A DNA stretch of 64,000 nucleotides from CAG-791 sp963596015 (GTDB lineage: Bacteria; Bacillota; Clostridia; Lachnospirales; Lachnospiraceae), in NCBI GenBank assembly GCA_963596015.1, contig CAVBJS010000001.1, positions 62,001 through 126,000 on the forward strand. The letters run 5' to 3'. The notes below the pieces were generated by a model that saw only the letters and a list, made by a program, of their open reading frames with translations, had not been told where the DNA came from and did no database searches. The position numbers were made by a program, and so were the translations under genes. This document shows positions 41,886-48,968 of the stretch, piece after piece; position 1 is the first letter of the stretch; each line of letters starts with the position of its first letter.

Positions 41886-42425
41886 TTACTTATGCTTTAG
41901 CAGACCGAATTTGGAAAAAGGAAAAATACGAATAAACGCCTTACCGATAATATCCTTTTTGTGGATGCAGCCCACTGCCGGATCCCGGCTGTCCTGGCTG
42001 TTATTGCGATTATCCCCCAGCGCAAAGTATTCGTCCTCTTCCAGCGTGATCTCCTGTGCCGCCAATCCGGCGGTAGCCATAGGCTCATAGCCGTAGCTTT
42101 CCTCCAGTATCTCGCCGTTGATATAGATATTGCCTTCTGTATCAATGCGGACCTTTTCTCCCGGCATACCGATGATCCGCTTGATGTAATAGGTTTTTTC
42201 CTGATATTTATAGGGAAAAACGATGATATCAAAGCGCTCCGGATCATGAAACCGATAGGAAAGCTTATCCACGATGAGCTGGTCGCCGCTCTCTAAGGTA
42301 GGATACATGGACTGCCCGAACACCTCGGTGCGCTGGCCCACGAAAGTGATCAGCAAATAGGTGGCCAAAAGCACGCCTGCTATATAAAGCACCAGATTAA
42401 ACAGATTTTTAAGTCCTTCCTTCAC
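41886..42425 (-). CDS. lepB: Signal peptidase I (first copy)
   Basis: A 179-residue type I signal peptidase with one N-terminal membrane helix (about 6-28). Catalytic Ser is in VFGQSMYPTL (about 38) and catalytic Lys in YYIKRIIGMPGE (about 80). The conserved FALGDNRNNSQDSR is near 150. The start is GTG 42425, with AAAGGAG 6 nt upstream; upstream frame to 42521 overlaps ylqF and is not coding. Lies 25 nt after ylqF. Confidence 0.95.
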   Translation of the reverse strand: MKEGLKNLFNLVLYIAGVLLATYLLITFVGQRTEVFGQSMYPTLESGDQLIVDKLSYRFHDPERFDIIVFPYKYQEKTYYIKRIIGMPGEKVRIDTEGNIYINGEILEESYGYEPMATAGLAAQEITLEEDEYFALGDNRNNSQDSRDPAVGCIHKKDIIGKAFIRIFPFSKFGLLKHK

Positions 42426-42450
42426 AATACACTCCTTTTTGCGGCATTTA

Positions 42451-43353
42451 TTACTTCTGCGTATTCGAAAGTGATCCCTTTTCCAGAGAGACTCTTCCCA
42501 GTCTGCCGCTTCTGCAGTCATCTAACAGCAAGGACGCTGCCCTGTCAATATCCGGCAGTCCCTGGCTCTTTAAAAGCTTTCGGGACTCTGCAATAGCTGT
42601 AAGGCACGCAAGGGCCTGTGCTGTATCGTCGGCGGTAACCTGTCCCGCGTTCTCGCTCCAGGGGCAGGCAATGCCGTATTTTTCTCCTAATAGAGCAGGA
42701 TACTGTTCCCTTAAATATTGTACCAGCCACAGAGAAAGTTCCATCGGATCCAGAATATCCTCGTTGATAGCACCCGCCAGGGCGAGGCGCATACCGATGA
42801 TCGGATCCTCAAACTTAGGCCACAGGATACCGGGGGTATCCAGAAGCTCTAAGTCCTTTGCCAGGCGGATCCACTGCTTTCCCTTGGTCACGCCGGGCTT
42901 GTTGCCGGTCTTGGTACAGGCCTTTCCGGAAAAGGAATTGATAAAGGTAGATTTGCCCACGTTGGGGATGCCGGCTACCATAGCCCGCAGGGGTCTGCCC
43001 ACGATACCTCTGCGCTTATCTCTGGCCAGCTTGGCGCTGCAGGCTTCTCTGACATAAGTGCGCAGCTCTTCCATACCCTTTCTGGTCCTGGCATCCATGG
43101 CAATGACCTTGCCCCCTGCCTTTTTGTATTCCTCCATATAGGCCTTGGTGCAGGCCGGATCTGCCAGGTCTGCTTTATTGAGTACCAACACTCTTGCCTT
43201 GCCGCCGCAAAGGGAATCGATGTCAGGATTCCGACTGCTGCCGGGAATTCTGGCATCTGCCAGCTCGATCACCAGATCCACCAGTTTAATATTTTCTTCC
43301 ATCATCCGGCGGGCCTTTGTCATATGCCCGGGATACCATTGATAAACTGCCAT
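42451..43353 (-). CDS. ylqF: Ribosome biogenesis GTPase YlqF (RbgA)
   Basis: A 300-residue circularly permuted GTPase needed for late 50S assembly. The order G4-G5-G1-G2-G3 is seen: VLNKADLA (about 57), MDARTRKG, then GIPNVGKSTFINS (about 128) and LDTPGILWP (about 173). The C-terminal RNA-binding region is complete. GGAGG precedes ATG 43353. It sits between two signal peptidase genes. Confidence 0.95.
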   Translation of the reverse strand: MAVYQWYPGHMTKARRMMEENIKLVDLVIELADARIPGSSRNPDIDSLCGGKARVLVLNKADLADPACTKAYMEEYKKAGGKVIAMDARTRKGMEELRTYVREACSAKLARDKRRGIVGRPLRAMVAGIPNVGKSTFINSFSGKACTKTGNKPGVTKGKQWIRLAKDLELLDTPGILWPKFEDPIIGMRLALAGAINEDILDPMELSLWLVQYLREQYPALLGEKYGIACPWSENAGQVTADDTAQALACLTAIAESRKLLKSQGLPDIDRAASLLLDDCRSGRLGRVSLEKGSLSNTQK

Positions 43354-43390
43354 CCGTCCTCCATCTAATTACAAATCACCGTGTTGCCCG

Positions 43391-43422
43391 GTTACTGCTT
43401 AGTCACATCTCATTTCAGTAAC
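43391..43422. repeat. Short inverted repeat between lepB2 and ylqF
   Basis: GTTACTG / CAGTAAC, 32 bp in total; ends resemble those of the larger palindrome family, so it may be a remnant. Confidence 0.35.
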
Positions 43423-43578
43423 GATTTACTGGCTTATTATAAATTTTACTTCGCAAAAAACACCTGCTTCCTCCCAGATCAAGTCATTATGAAGTCAGAA
43501 ACAGACATTTTGCTGCAGCGTGCGCTATAACATCATCTCAGGCTTTACTAGGTCACCTTCGTTTATTATCCATACCTT

Positions 43579-44175
43579 CTACCGGATCAGGGACAAACTG
43601 TGGGTGGTGCCGGGCAAAGCCAGCCAGGCCTTGCCGATAACCGTGGACGCGCTGACAAGACCGATTCCGGCCGAGCGGCTGTCCTCACTGTTATTGCGAT
43701 TATCACCCAGGACAAAATACTCGTCATCTCCCAGTGTGATCATCTCCGCTGCGGTGCCGGCATCCTCCATCAGGTCATAGGAATCATTATCAGCGTCCGG
43801 GAAACCGTTGATCAACAGCTTTCCGTCTGTGATCTGCACCGTATCTCCCGGGACAGCCACCACTCTCTTGACATAAGGATGGGTAGCTGTATTGCCACCC
43901 GGATAAAAGACGATCACATCTCCTCTGGAAATATCCTTAAGACGGTAAATGACACGATTCACCAGGACATTCTGCCCGTTTTCCAGCTCCGTTTCCATAG
44001 AAGCACCGATCACGCTGACCCGGTATCCCACAGCACTGACCAGGACAAAGGCCATCAGAATAGCGGTTACGGTATAGACGATCCAGAGAACCACTTCTTT
44101 TATTATATCAGCGTTGATCCGGGATTGTTTTTCATAAAAGGTAAGCCCCGATGATCTCCTTCTGCGGCGCGTCAT
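43579..44175 (-). CDS. lepB: Signal peptidase I (second copy)
   Basis: A 198-residue type I signal peptidase with a basic N-terminus (TRRRRRSSG) and one membrane helix (about 28-50). Catalytic Ser is in VIGASMETEL (about 59) and Lys in YVKRVVAVPGD (about 102); FVLGDNRNNSEDSR is near 160. Start ATG 44175 follows AAAGGA; the frame to 44274 runs through the repeat upstream. It is only moderately similar to the copy at 41886, so the two may serve different substrates. Confidence 0.94.
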   Translation of the reverse strand: MTRRRRRSSGLTFYEKQSRINADIIKEVVLWIVYTVTAILMAFVLVSAVGYRVSVIGASMETELENGQNVLVNRVIYRLKDISRGDVIVFYPGGNTATHPYVKRVVAVPGDTVQITDGKLLINGFPDADNDSYDLMEDAGTAAEMITLGDDEYFVLGDNRNNSEDSRSAGIGLVSASTVIGKAWLALPGTTHSLSLIR

Positions 44176-44190
44176 CTCTCTTTCCTTTCT

Positions 44191-44262
44191 GTGCTGCGAT
44201 CTGCTGCAGCACCACGAGGAGAATTCCGTATAGGTGATTTCTCCGCCATATGCACAGAACAT
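44191..44262 (-). repeat. SD-bearing hairpin repeat, copy before the second lepB (long form)
   Basis: Minus strand hairpin GTGCTGC / GCAGCAC (44191-44212) ends just before GAAAGGAAA and the lepB ATG. The DNA beyond it (GGAGAATTCCG, AGGTGA, GCCATATGCACAGAAC) aligns with that before khpA (46633-46700). Confidence 0.7.
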
Positions 44263-44285
44263 GCAGCCTGTCACATAGTATTATC

Positions 44286-44345
44286 AAACTATATTGCCGT
44301 AAATTATATTACCGTAAAATATATTGCCATAAACTATATTGCAAT
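44286..44345. repeat. 15-bp tandem repeat, four units
   Basis: Units at 44286, 44301, 44316 and 44331: AAACTATATTGCCGT, AAATTATATTACCGT, AAAATATATTGCCAT, AAACTATATTGCAAT. AT-rich array between the rplS terminator and the second lepB. Confidence 0.85.
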
Positions 44346-44374
44346 CAGGCAATATATGTCAATTTGCCTCTAGT

Positions 44375-44410
44375 AAAAAGACGCTGCACCTCTTACGTCA
44401 GTGCAGCGCC
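44375..44410 (-). terminator. Terminator of rplS
   Basis: Minus strand CGCTGCAC (44401-44408) pairs with GTGCAGCG (44382-44389), then TCTTTTT. Starts 11 nt after the rplS stop. Confidence 0.85.
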
Positions 44411-44421
44411 TCTGTGGATTC

Positions 44422-44778
44422 TTACTTATCTGTACGGATAACTTCCTTAACCTTTGCCTTCTTACCGCTTAATGCACGCAGGTAGTTCAGCTTAGCTCTT
44501 CTTACCTTACCTCTTCTGATAACCTCTACCTTCTCTACATTGGGAGAGTGAAGGGGCCACGTCTTCTCAACGCCGATACCGCTGGACTCTTTACGAACGG
44601 TAAAGGTCTCTCTGTTGCTGCCGCCCTGAACCTTCAGAACAACGCCTTCGAATACCTGTACTCTCTCGCGGTTACCTTCCTTGATCTTACCGTAAACACG
44701 TACGGTATCACCTACGTTGAAGGAAGGCTTGTTATCCTTTAACTGTGCCTGCTCGATCTCTCTGATAATGTCGTTCAT
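44422..44778 (-). CDS. rplS: 50S ribosomal protein L19
   Basis: A 118-residue L19 at the 30S-50S interface. Family blocks: FNVGDTVRVYGKIKEGNRERVQVFEGVVL and SSGIGVEKTWPLHSPNVEKVEVIRRGKVRRAKLNYLR. Start ATG 44778 with AAAGGAG 5 nt upstream. It has a promoter inside the 3' end of trmD and a 146-nt structured leader, and its own terminator, so it can be expressed apart from the trmD operon. Confidence 0.97.
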   Translation of the reverse strand: MNDIIREIEQAQLKDNKPSFNVGDTVRVYGKIKEGNRERVQVFEGVVLKVQGGSNRETFTVRKESSGIGVEKTWPLHSPNVEKVEVIRRGKVRRAKLNYLRALSGKKAKVKEVIRTDK

Positions 44779-44924
44779 TTCTTCTCCTTTGTACACTGGA
44801 TGTTCTTGCTTTATACTGCCGGTACTGTCCATCCTCGCTGCAGGAATACTTCACATATCCTGCCCTCCGGTACAGCCTGCTTCCGGTCAAAAGCAGCGGA
44901 CCACCTCTGATCTTTTTTCGCAAC
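44779..44924 (-). promoter_or_regulatory. Structured 5' leader of rplS, possible L19 autoregulatory leader
   Basis: Minus strand hairpins CTGCTT / GAAGCAG and CAGGA / TCCTG plus a GGATG / CATCC closing pair, and a repeated GTACCGG. L19 leaders that bind the protein are known in Firmicutes; whether this matches that family needs a model search. Confidence 0.4.
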
Positions 44925-44930
44925 AGTAGT

Positions 44931-44959
44931 AATTTATCACATATTGTCCTTATGTGCAA
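44931..44959 (-). promoter_or_regulatory. Promoter of rplS
   Basis: Minus strand TTGCAC (44954-44959), 17-nt spacer, TAAATT (44931-44936); overlaps the last codons of trmD. Confidence 0.55.
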
Positions 44960-45762
44960 GGAATTTCTGTATTCTGTGAGTCGGGAATTTCTGATTCCTT
45001 CTGCTCCTGCGGCAGCTGCACCTCCCGGGAGCTGTGTCTTTTTCTTCGCTTTTTCTTCTCCACCGGCGGGTGGGCCTGCATATAAGCCTCATAGAGATCC
45101 GGCCTGCGCTCTTTGGTCCTCTCTAAGGACTTATCCAGACGCCAGGCATCTACCTTGGCGTGGTCACCGCTTAGGAGTATAGCGGGCACCTTTTTTCCCC
45201 GCCATTCCTCGGGTCTGGAGTACTGGGGATATTCCAACAGGCCGTTGCCAAAGGAATCTGTCTCGGCAGACTCTGCATTGTTCAGAACCCCTGGCACCAG
45301 TCTGGATATGGCATCTACCAAGATCATGGCCGGCAGCTCTCCACCGGTGAGGACATAATCCCCGATGGAAATAGAATCCGTCACCACCTCTTCCAATACA
45401 CGCTCATCAATACCTTCATAGTGACCGCACAAAAGGATCAGATCTTTTTCTTTGGAAAGTTCCTGTGCCTTCGCCTGAGTAAAGGTCTCCCCCTGGGGTG
45501 TCAGAAACACCACTCTTGCCGGCTTTTCCAGCTGCTTTTGCACCGCCATGCAGGCATCGTATACCGGCTGAGCCTGCATCAGCATACCGGCCCCGCCGCC
45601 GTAAATATAGTCGTCTACCCGGTTGTGCTTATTTTCCGTATAATCCCGGATATTATAGGCATCGGCCCGAATGAGCCCTTTTTCCATAGCTCTGGCAAGG
45701 ATGCTGGTATTAAGTCCCTGCAGCACCATCTCCGGAAAAAGAGTAAGTATATGAAAATGCAT
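44950..45762 (-). CDS. trmD: tRNA (guanosine(37)-N1)-methyltransferase
   Basis: A 270-residue TrmD that methylates G37 of tRNAs to prevent frameshifting. Trefoil-knot SAM site: LLCGHYEGIDERVLEE (about 112) and SIGDYVLTGGELPAMILVDA (about 132). Start MHFHILTLFPEMV is standard. The last 35 residues are a basic then polar tail (KKKRRKRHSSREV) beyond the usual 240-residue enzyme. It follows rimM by 10 nt. Confidence 0.96.
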   Translation of the reverse strand: MHFHILTLFPEMVLQGLNTSILARAMEKGLIRADAYNIRDYTENKHNRVDDYIYGGGAGMLMQAQPVYDACMAVQKQLEKPARVVFLTPQGETFTQAKAQELSKEKDLILLCGHYEGIDERVLEEVVTDSISIGDYVLTGGELPAMILVDAISRLVPGVLNNAESAETDSFGNGLLEYPQYSRPEEWRGKKVPAILLSGDHAKVDAWRLDKSLERTKERRPDLYEAYMQAHPPVEKKKRRKRHSSREVQLPQEQKESEIPDSQNTEIPCT

Positions 45763-45772
45763 CCCTCTTCTC

Positions 45773-46282
45773 CTATTCTGTCAATCCGGGCATCAGATAT
45801 ACTTTCATGTAACCTTCCTGGGGGTTGGTCTCCTTGATGCAATCTTTGATGGCAGGCAGCAGGATCTCTTTGCCCTCCGGTGTCTGCACCACATAGACGT
45901 CATTGGCACCGGTCTGAAGCACATCCTTAAGGGTTCCCACCGGTGTGCCGTCTTCCTCTATGACGGAAAGTCCCAGCAGATCCGGGATATAATACTCCCC
46001 CTCTTCCAGAGGGATAGCCTGCTCTCTGGAGATCAGAAGGCTTTTTCCCCGCAGTCTCTCCACATCCTCGATCTTATCAAATTCCTGAAAGGCCAGGATC
46101 ACAAACTGCTTGAAAAATCTGACCTTGGCAACGGTCAGTTCCTTTCTGCTCTTTCCTAAGTCCAGGATCACTTTATCAAGATCCAGAAAACGCTCCGGGT
46201 CATCTGTGGTGGGAAATACCTTCACTTCCCCTTTCAGCCCATGAGTACCGGTAATAACACCAACCTGAAAATATTCTGTCAT
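45773..46282 (-). CDS. rimM: 16S rRNA processing protein RimM
   Basis: A 169-residue 30S maturation factor. N-terminal barrel starts MTEYFQVGVITGTHGLKGEVKVFPTTDDPERF; C-terminal PRC-barrel has YYIPDLLGLSVIEEDG and VYVVQTPEGKEILLPAI. Start ATG 46282 with AAGAGG 5 nt upstream; the longer frame to 46318 runs into a terminator's T-run. rimM-trmD form the transcription unit after the khpA terminator. Confidence 0.95.
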   Translation of the reverse strand: MTEYFQVGVITGTHGLKGEVKVFPTTDDPERFLDLDKVILDLGKSRKELTVAKVRFFKQFVILAFQEFDKIEDVERLRGKSLLISREQAIPLEEGEYYIPDLLGLSVIEEDGTPVGTLKDVLQTGANDVYVVQTPEGKEILLPAIKDCIKETNPQEGYMKVYLMPGLTE

Positions 46283-46321
46283 CTTTACCTCTTTTTGCAT
46301 GCTTTGATTCGGCAACAAAAT

Positions 46322-46364
46322 AAAAAATGGACATTGGCATGTGCTGCCACAGTGCCTCTGTCCA
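46322..46364 (-). terminator. Intrinsic terminator between khpA and rimM
   Basis: Minus strand TGGACA (46359-46364) pairs with TGTCCA (46328-46333), with inner GGCA / TGCC, then TTTTTT. Begins 14 nt after the khpA stop and ends about 40 nt before rimM. Confidence 0.8.
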
Positions 46365-46377
46365 TCTTACTGATCCA

Positions 46378-46605
46378 TCAGTCAATATCTACATCAACCC
46401 GATAATCCTCCTTGGAGGAGGCTGCCTTTACCACAGATCGAATTGCTTTTGCGATCCTTCCCTGCTTGCCGATCACCTTTCCCATATCGGAAGGTGCCAC
46501 ATGAAGCTGCAGGCGGATGTTCTTGCCTTCCTGCTTCTGGGTCACAACCACCTCTTCCGGATGCTCAACGAGGGCTTTTGCGATCACTTCTACAAGTTCT
46601 TTCAT
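46378..46605 (-). CDS. khpA: KH-domain RNA-binding protein KhpA
   Basis: A 75-residue single KH-domain protein. KhpA with KhpB binds RNA and affects cell division in Firmicutes. GKVIGKQGRIAKAIRSVVKA at about residues 41-60 holds the GxxG loop. Start ATG 46605; AAGAGGTGAGA upstream is the end of an SD-bearing hairpin copy. Flanked by terminators on both sides (46716-46740 and 46322-46364). Confidence 0.95.
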   Translation of the reverse strand: MKELVEVIAKALVEHPEEVVVTQKQEGKNIRLQLHVAPSDMGKVIGKQGRIAKAIRSVVKAASSKEDYRVDVDID

Positions 46606-46617
46606 TCTCACCTCTTT

Positions 46618-46700
46618 CTGCTGCATTTTACCGCAGCAGCACGAAGAGAATTTCGCTCAGGTGAATCCCCTGATGCGATCTGCCATGGGCACAGAACTCT
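46618..46700 (-). repeat. SD-bearing hairpin repeat, copy before khpA (long form)
   Basis: Minus strand hairpin CTGCTGC / GCAGCAG (46618-46639), 8-nt loop, then AAAGAGG as SD of khpA. The outer part (AGAGAATTTCG, CAGGTGAA, GCCATGGGCACAGAAC) aligns with 44206-44262. Confidence 0.7.
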
Positions 46701-46715
46701 GCATCCATGGAGTCT

Positions 46716-46740
46716 GAAAAAGGCCTGCGGCCTGTCTTTC
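46716..46740 (-). terminator. Intrinsic terminator of rpsP
   Basis: Minus strand GAAAGACAGGCC, GCA loop, GGCCTTTTTC: short GC stem extended by A/T pairs, 31 nt after the rpsP stop. Confidence 0.65.
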
Positions 46741-46770
46741 AAACCTTCCCTCATGCATCAACAGCAGGAT

Positions 46771-47013
46771 TTACTTGTTGACACCTGCCTGCTTGAACAG
46801 CTTGTTAACAACGGTGGTAGGCTGTGCGCCGTTTGCCAGCCACTTCTTTGCCAGCTCAACGTCTACCTTAACAGTAGCAGGATTGGTGTTGGGATTGTAG
46901 GTACCGATCTCCTCGATGCACTGACCGTTTCTGGGAGTCTTGGAATCTGCAACTACGATTCTGTAAAGCGGAACCTTCTTCTCACCGATTCTTGCTAATC
47001 TGATCTTAACCAT
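46771..47013 (-). CDS. rpsP: 30S ribosomal protein S16
   Basis: An 80-residue S16, start MVKIRLARIGEKKVPLYRIVVADSK, full family length, GGAGG before the ATG. It follows ffh by 85 nt in the classical ffh-rpsP order, but a terminator follows it. Confidence 0.97.
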   Translation of the reverse strand: MVKIRLARIGEKKVPLYRIVVADSKTPRNGQCIEEIGTYNPNTNPATVKVDVELAKKWLANGAQPTTVVNKLFKQAGVNK

Positions 47014-47098
47014 TTTCTTTGTCCTCCATATTATAAATAAATAGTTTTATATGCGAAACAGAATTGGAAACCATTGTTTATCCATCTGTTACTGCCGT

Positions 47099-48472
47099 TT
47101 AAAATAAGCCCCGTCTGCCGCCGAACATATTCATCATGCCGCGTCCGCGCCGCTTGCCGCCCATCATACCGGGCATCTGCTTCATCAGCTTCTGCATCTG
47201 TTCAAACTGCTTGATAAAACGGTTTACATCTGCAATATCATTGCCGGATCCTTTAGCGATGCGGTGCTTACGCTTGGGATTAAGAAGCTTGGGATTAGCC
47301 CTCTCCTCCGGTGTCATGCTCAGCACGATAGCTTCCGTTCTGGCCAGCTGCTTCTCATCGATAGCTCCCTCCAGATCAGAGGCTTTGATCCCCATGCCGG
47401 GCATCATACCAAGGATACTGGAAAGACCGCCCATCTTCCGCATCTGCTGCATGCTCTCTAAATAATCGTTAAAGTCAAACTTACCCTTCTTAAGCCGGGC
47501 TGCCATATCCTTGCTCTTGGCTTCGTCCTGCTCTCCTAAGCTTGCCTGTGCCTTATCGATCAGCGTCAGCACATCGCCCATGCCGAGAATACGGCTGGCC
47601 ATACGATCCGGATAGAACTGCTCTAAGTCAGAGAGCTTCTCACCCATACCCACATACAGGATAGGCTTGCCGGTAACTGCCTTAACAGAAAGTGCGGCAC
47701 CACCTCTGGTATCGCCGTCCATCTTACTTAAAACTACACCGTCGATATGGATGCGGTCATCAAAGGTCTTGGCCACATTCACGGCTTCCTGACCGGTCAT
47801 AGCATCTACAACCAGCAGGGTCTGATGCACATCTACCGCTGCCTTGATGCGCTCTAACTCTTCCATCATCTCCTCATCCACCTGCAGACGTCCTGCGGTA
47901 TCGAGAATGACTACGGTCTCATTATTCTTCTGGGCGTGCTCGATGGCAGCCTTTGCAATGTCCACGGGATCGTGATTCTCTCCCATGGTAAAGACATCCA
48001 CACCCTGTTTCTCACCGTTTACCTGCAGCTGTTTGATAGCTGCGGGTCTGTATACGTCCAAGGCCGCTAAAAGGCATTTTTTCCCTTTTAATTTAAGCTT
48101 GCCGGCGATCTTAGCTGCTGTGGTGGTCTTACCGGAACCCTGCAGACCGCACATCATAATGACGGTAATGGATTTACCCGGCTGGAAAGCCAGCTCCGTA
48201 GTCTCAGAGCCCATGAGCTTCGTCAGCTCTTCATCTACGATCTTGATCACCATCTGGGCGGGATTTAAGCCATTCATGACTTCTTCACCGATGGCCCGCT
48301 CCTCTACGGAAGAAACGAACTGCTTCACCACACGGAAGTTAACATCGGCCTCTAAGAGTGCCATCTTGACTTCCTTCAGCGCAGCCTTTACATCCGCCTC
48401 TGTAAGCTTGCCCTTGCCTCGCAGGTTCTTAAATACATTTGTTAATTTTTCGGATAAACTGTCAAATGCCAT
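47099..48472 (-). CDS. ffh: Signal recognition particle protein Ffh
   Basis: A 457-residue SRP GTPase that targets membrane proteins co-translationally. N domain (1-85), G domain with GLQGSGKTTTAAKIAGKL (about 108), DTAGRLQVDEEMM and VVDAMTGQEAVN, and a methionine-rich M domain (about 300-457: FEQMQKLMKQMPGMMGG). Its ATG overlaps the ylxM stop by one base, the usual ylxM-ffh pairing. Confidence 0.97.
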   Translation of the reverse strand: MAFDSLSEKLTNVFKNLRGKGKLTEADVKAALKEVKMALLEADVNFRVVKQFVSSVEERAIGEEVMNGLNPAQMVIKIVDEELTKLMGSETTELAFQPGKSITVIMMCGLQGSGKTTTAAKIAGKLKLKGKKCLLAALDVYRPAAIKQLQVNGEKQGVDVFTMGENHDPVDIAKAAIEHAQKNNETVVILDTAGRLQVDEEMMEELERIKAAVDVHQTLLVVDAMTGQEAVNVAKTFDDRIHIDGVVLSKMDGDTRGGAALSVKAVTGKPILYVGMGEKLSDLEQFYPDRMASRILGMGDVLTLIDKAQASLGEQDEAKSKDMAARLKKGKFDFNDYLESMQQMRKMGGLSSILGMMPGMGIKASDLEGAIDEKQLARTEAIVLSMTPEERANPKLLNPKRKHRIAKGSGNDIADVNRFIKQFEQMQKLMKQMPGMMGGKRRGRGMMNMFGGRRGLF

Positions 48473-48831
48473 CAGGTAATTTCCTTTTTGATCTCCTCGG
48501 CGATCTCTAACACCGTCCGGGAAAATGCTGCCTGCTCTTCTTTGCTCTCTGTTTTTTCTGCCTGCTTCGCTGCATTTATGAGTGCGTCGGCAGATTCCTG
48601 AATCCGCTGAAAAGTGCGGATCGCATGGAGCTTATCTTCGTAGGACTGCAGCGCCTGGGTACAACGCTTCATCAGATCATGGACAGCCTGCTTACTGATC
48701 CCCTCCAGATCTGCGATCTCGTTCAAAGAGAGATTCTCGTAAACTACCTGTTCATATATATGCTGCTGATGACTGGTCAGCAGCGGCCCGTAAAAATCAT
48801 AGAGCAGTCCCTGTTCTACTATTTTTTCCAT
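48472..48831 (-). CDS. ylxM: YlxM family DNA-binding protein (UPF0122)
   Basis: A 119-residue protein with a sigma-70 region 4-like helix-turn-helix: LSLNEIADLEGISKQAVHDLMKRC at about residues 33-56. In the family YlxM works with the SRP system. The start MEKIVEQGLLYDFYGPLL is conserved, but there is no SD before ATG 48831, and a near-consensus promoter ends 7 nt upstream, so the mRNA is probably leaderless. The last base of its stop is shared with ffh. Confidence 0.93.
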   Translation of the reverse strand: MEKIVEQGLLYDFYGPLLTSHQQHIYEQVVYENLSLNEIADLEGISKQAVHDLMKRCTQALQSYEDKLHAIRTFQRIQESADALINAAKQAEKTESKEEQAAFSRTVLEIAEEIKKEIT

Positions 48832-48838
48832 GAGTCAT

Positions 48839-48867
48839 ATCATATAACACAGGTTTGGGGTAGTCAA
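48839..48867 (-). promoter_or_regulatory. SigA-type promoter of ylxM-ffh
   Basis: Minus strand TTGACT (48862-48867), 17-nt spacer, TATGAT (48839-48844). Seven bases separate the -10 from the ylxM ATG, so transcription should start at or next to the A of ATG. Confidence 0.75.
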
Positions 48868-48968
48868 GTATTTTTTCTTTACCTTTGGTAAAAAACGCCT
48901 TTAACCAGGTTGCTGCGCAGATACCAGACAAGCAGCGCTACAGTAACCGTCTTACAGGCTATTACTGT

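Noticed and set aside
44286..44345. CRISPR array
   Set aside because: The 15-bp units are direct tandem repeats without spacers and no cas gene is near.
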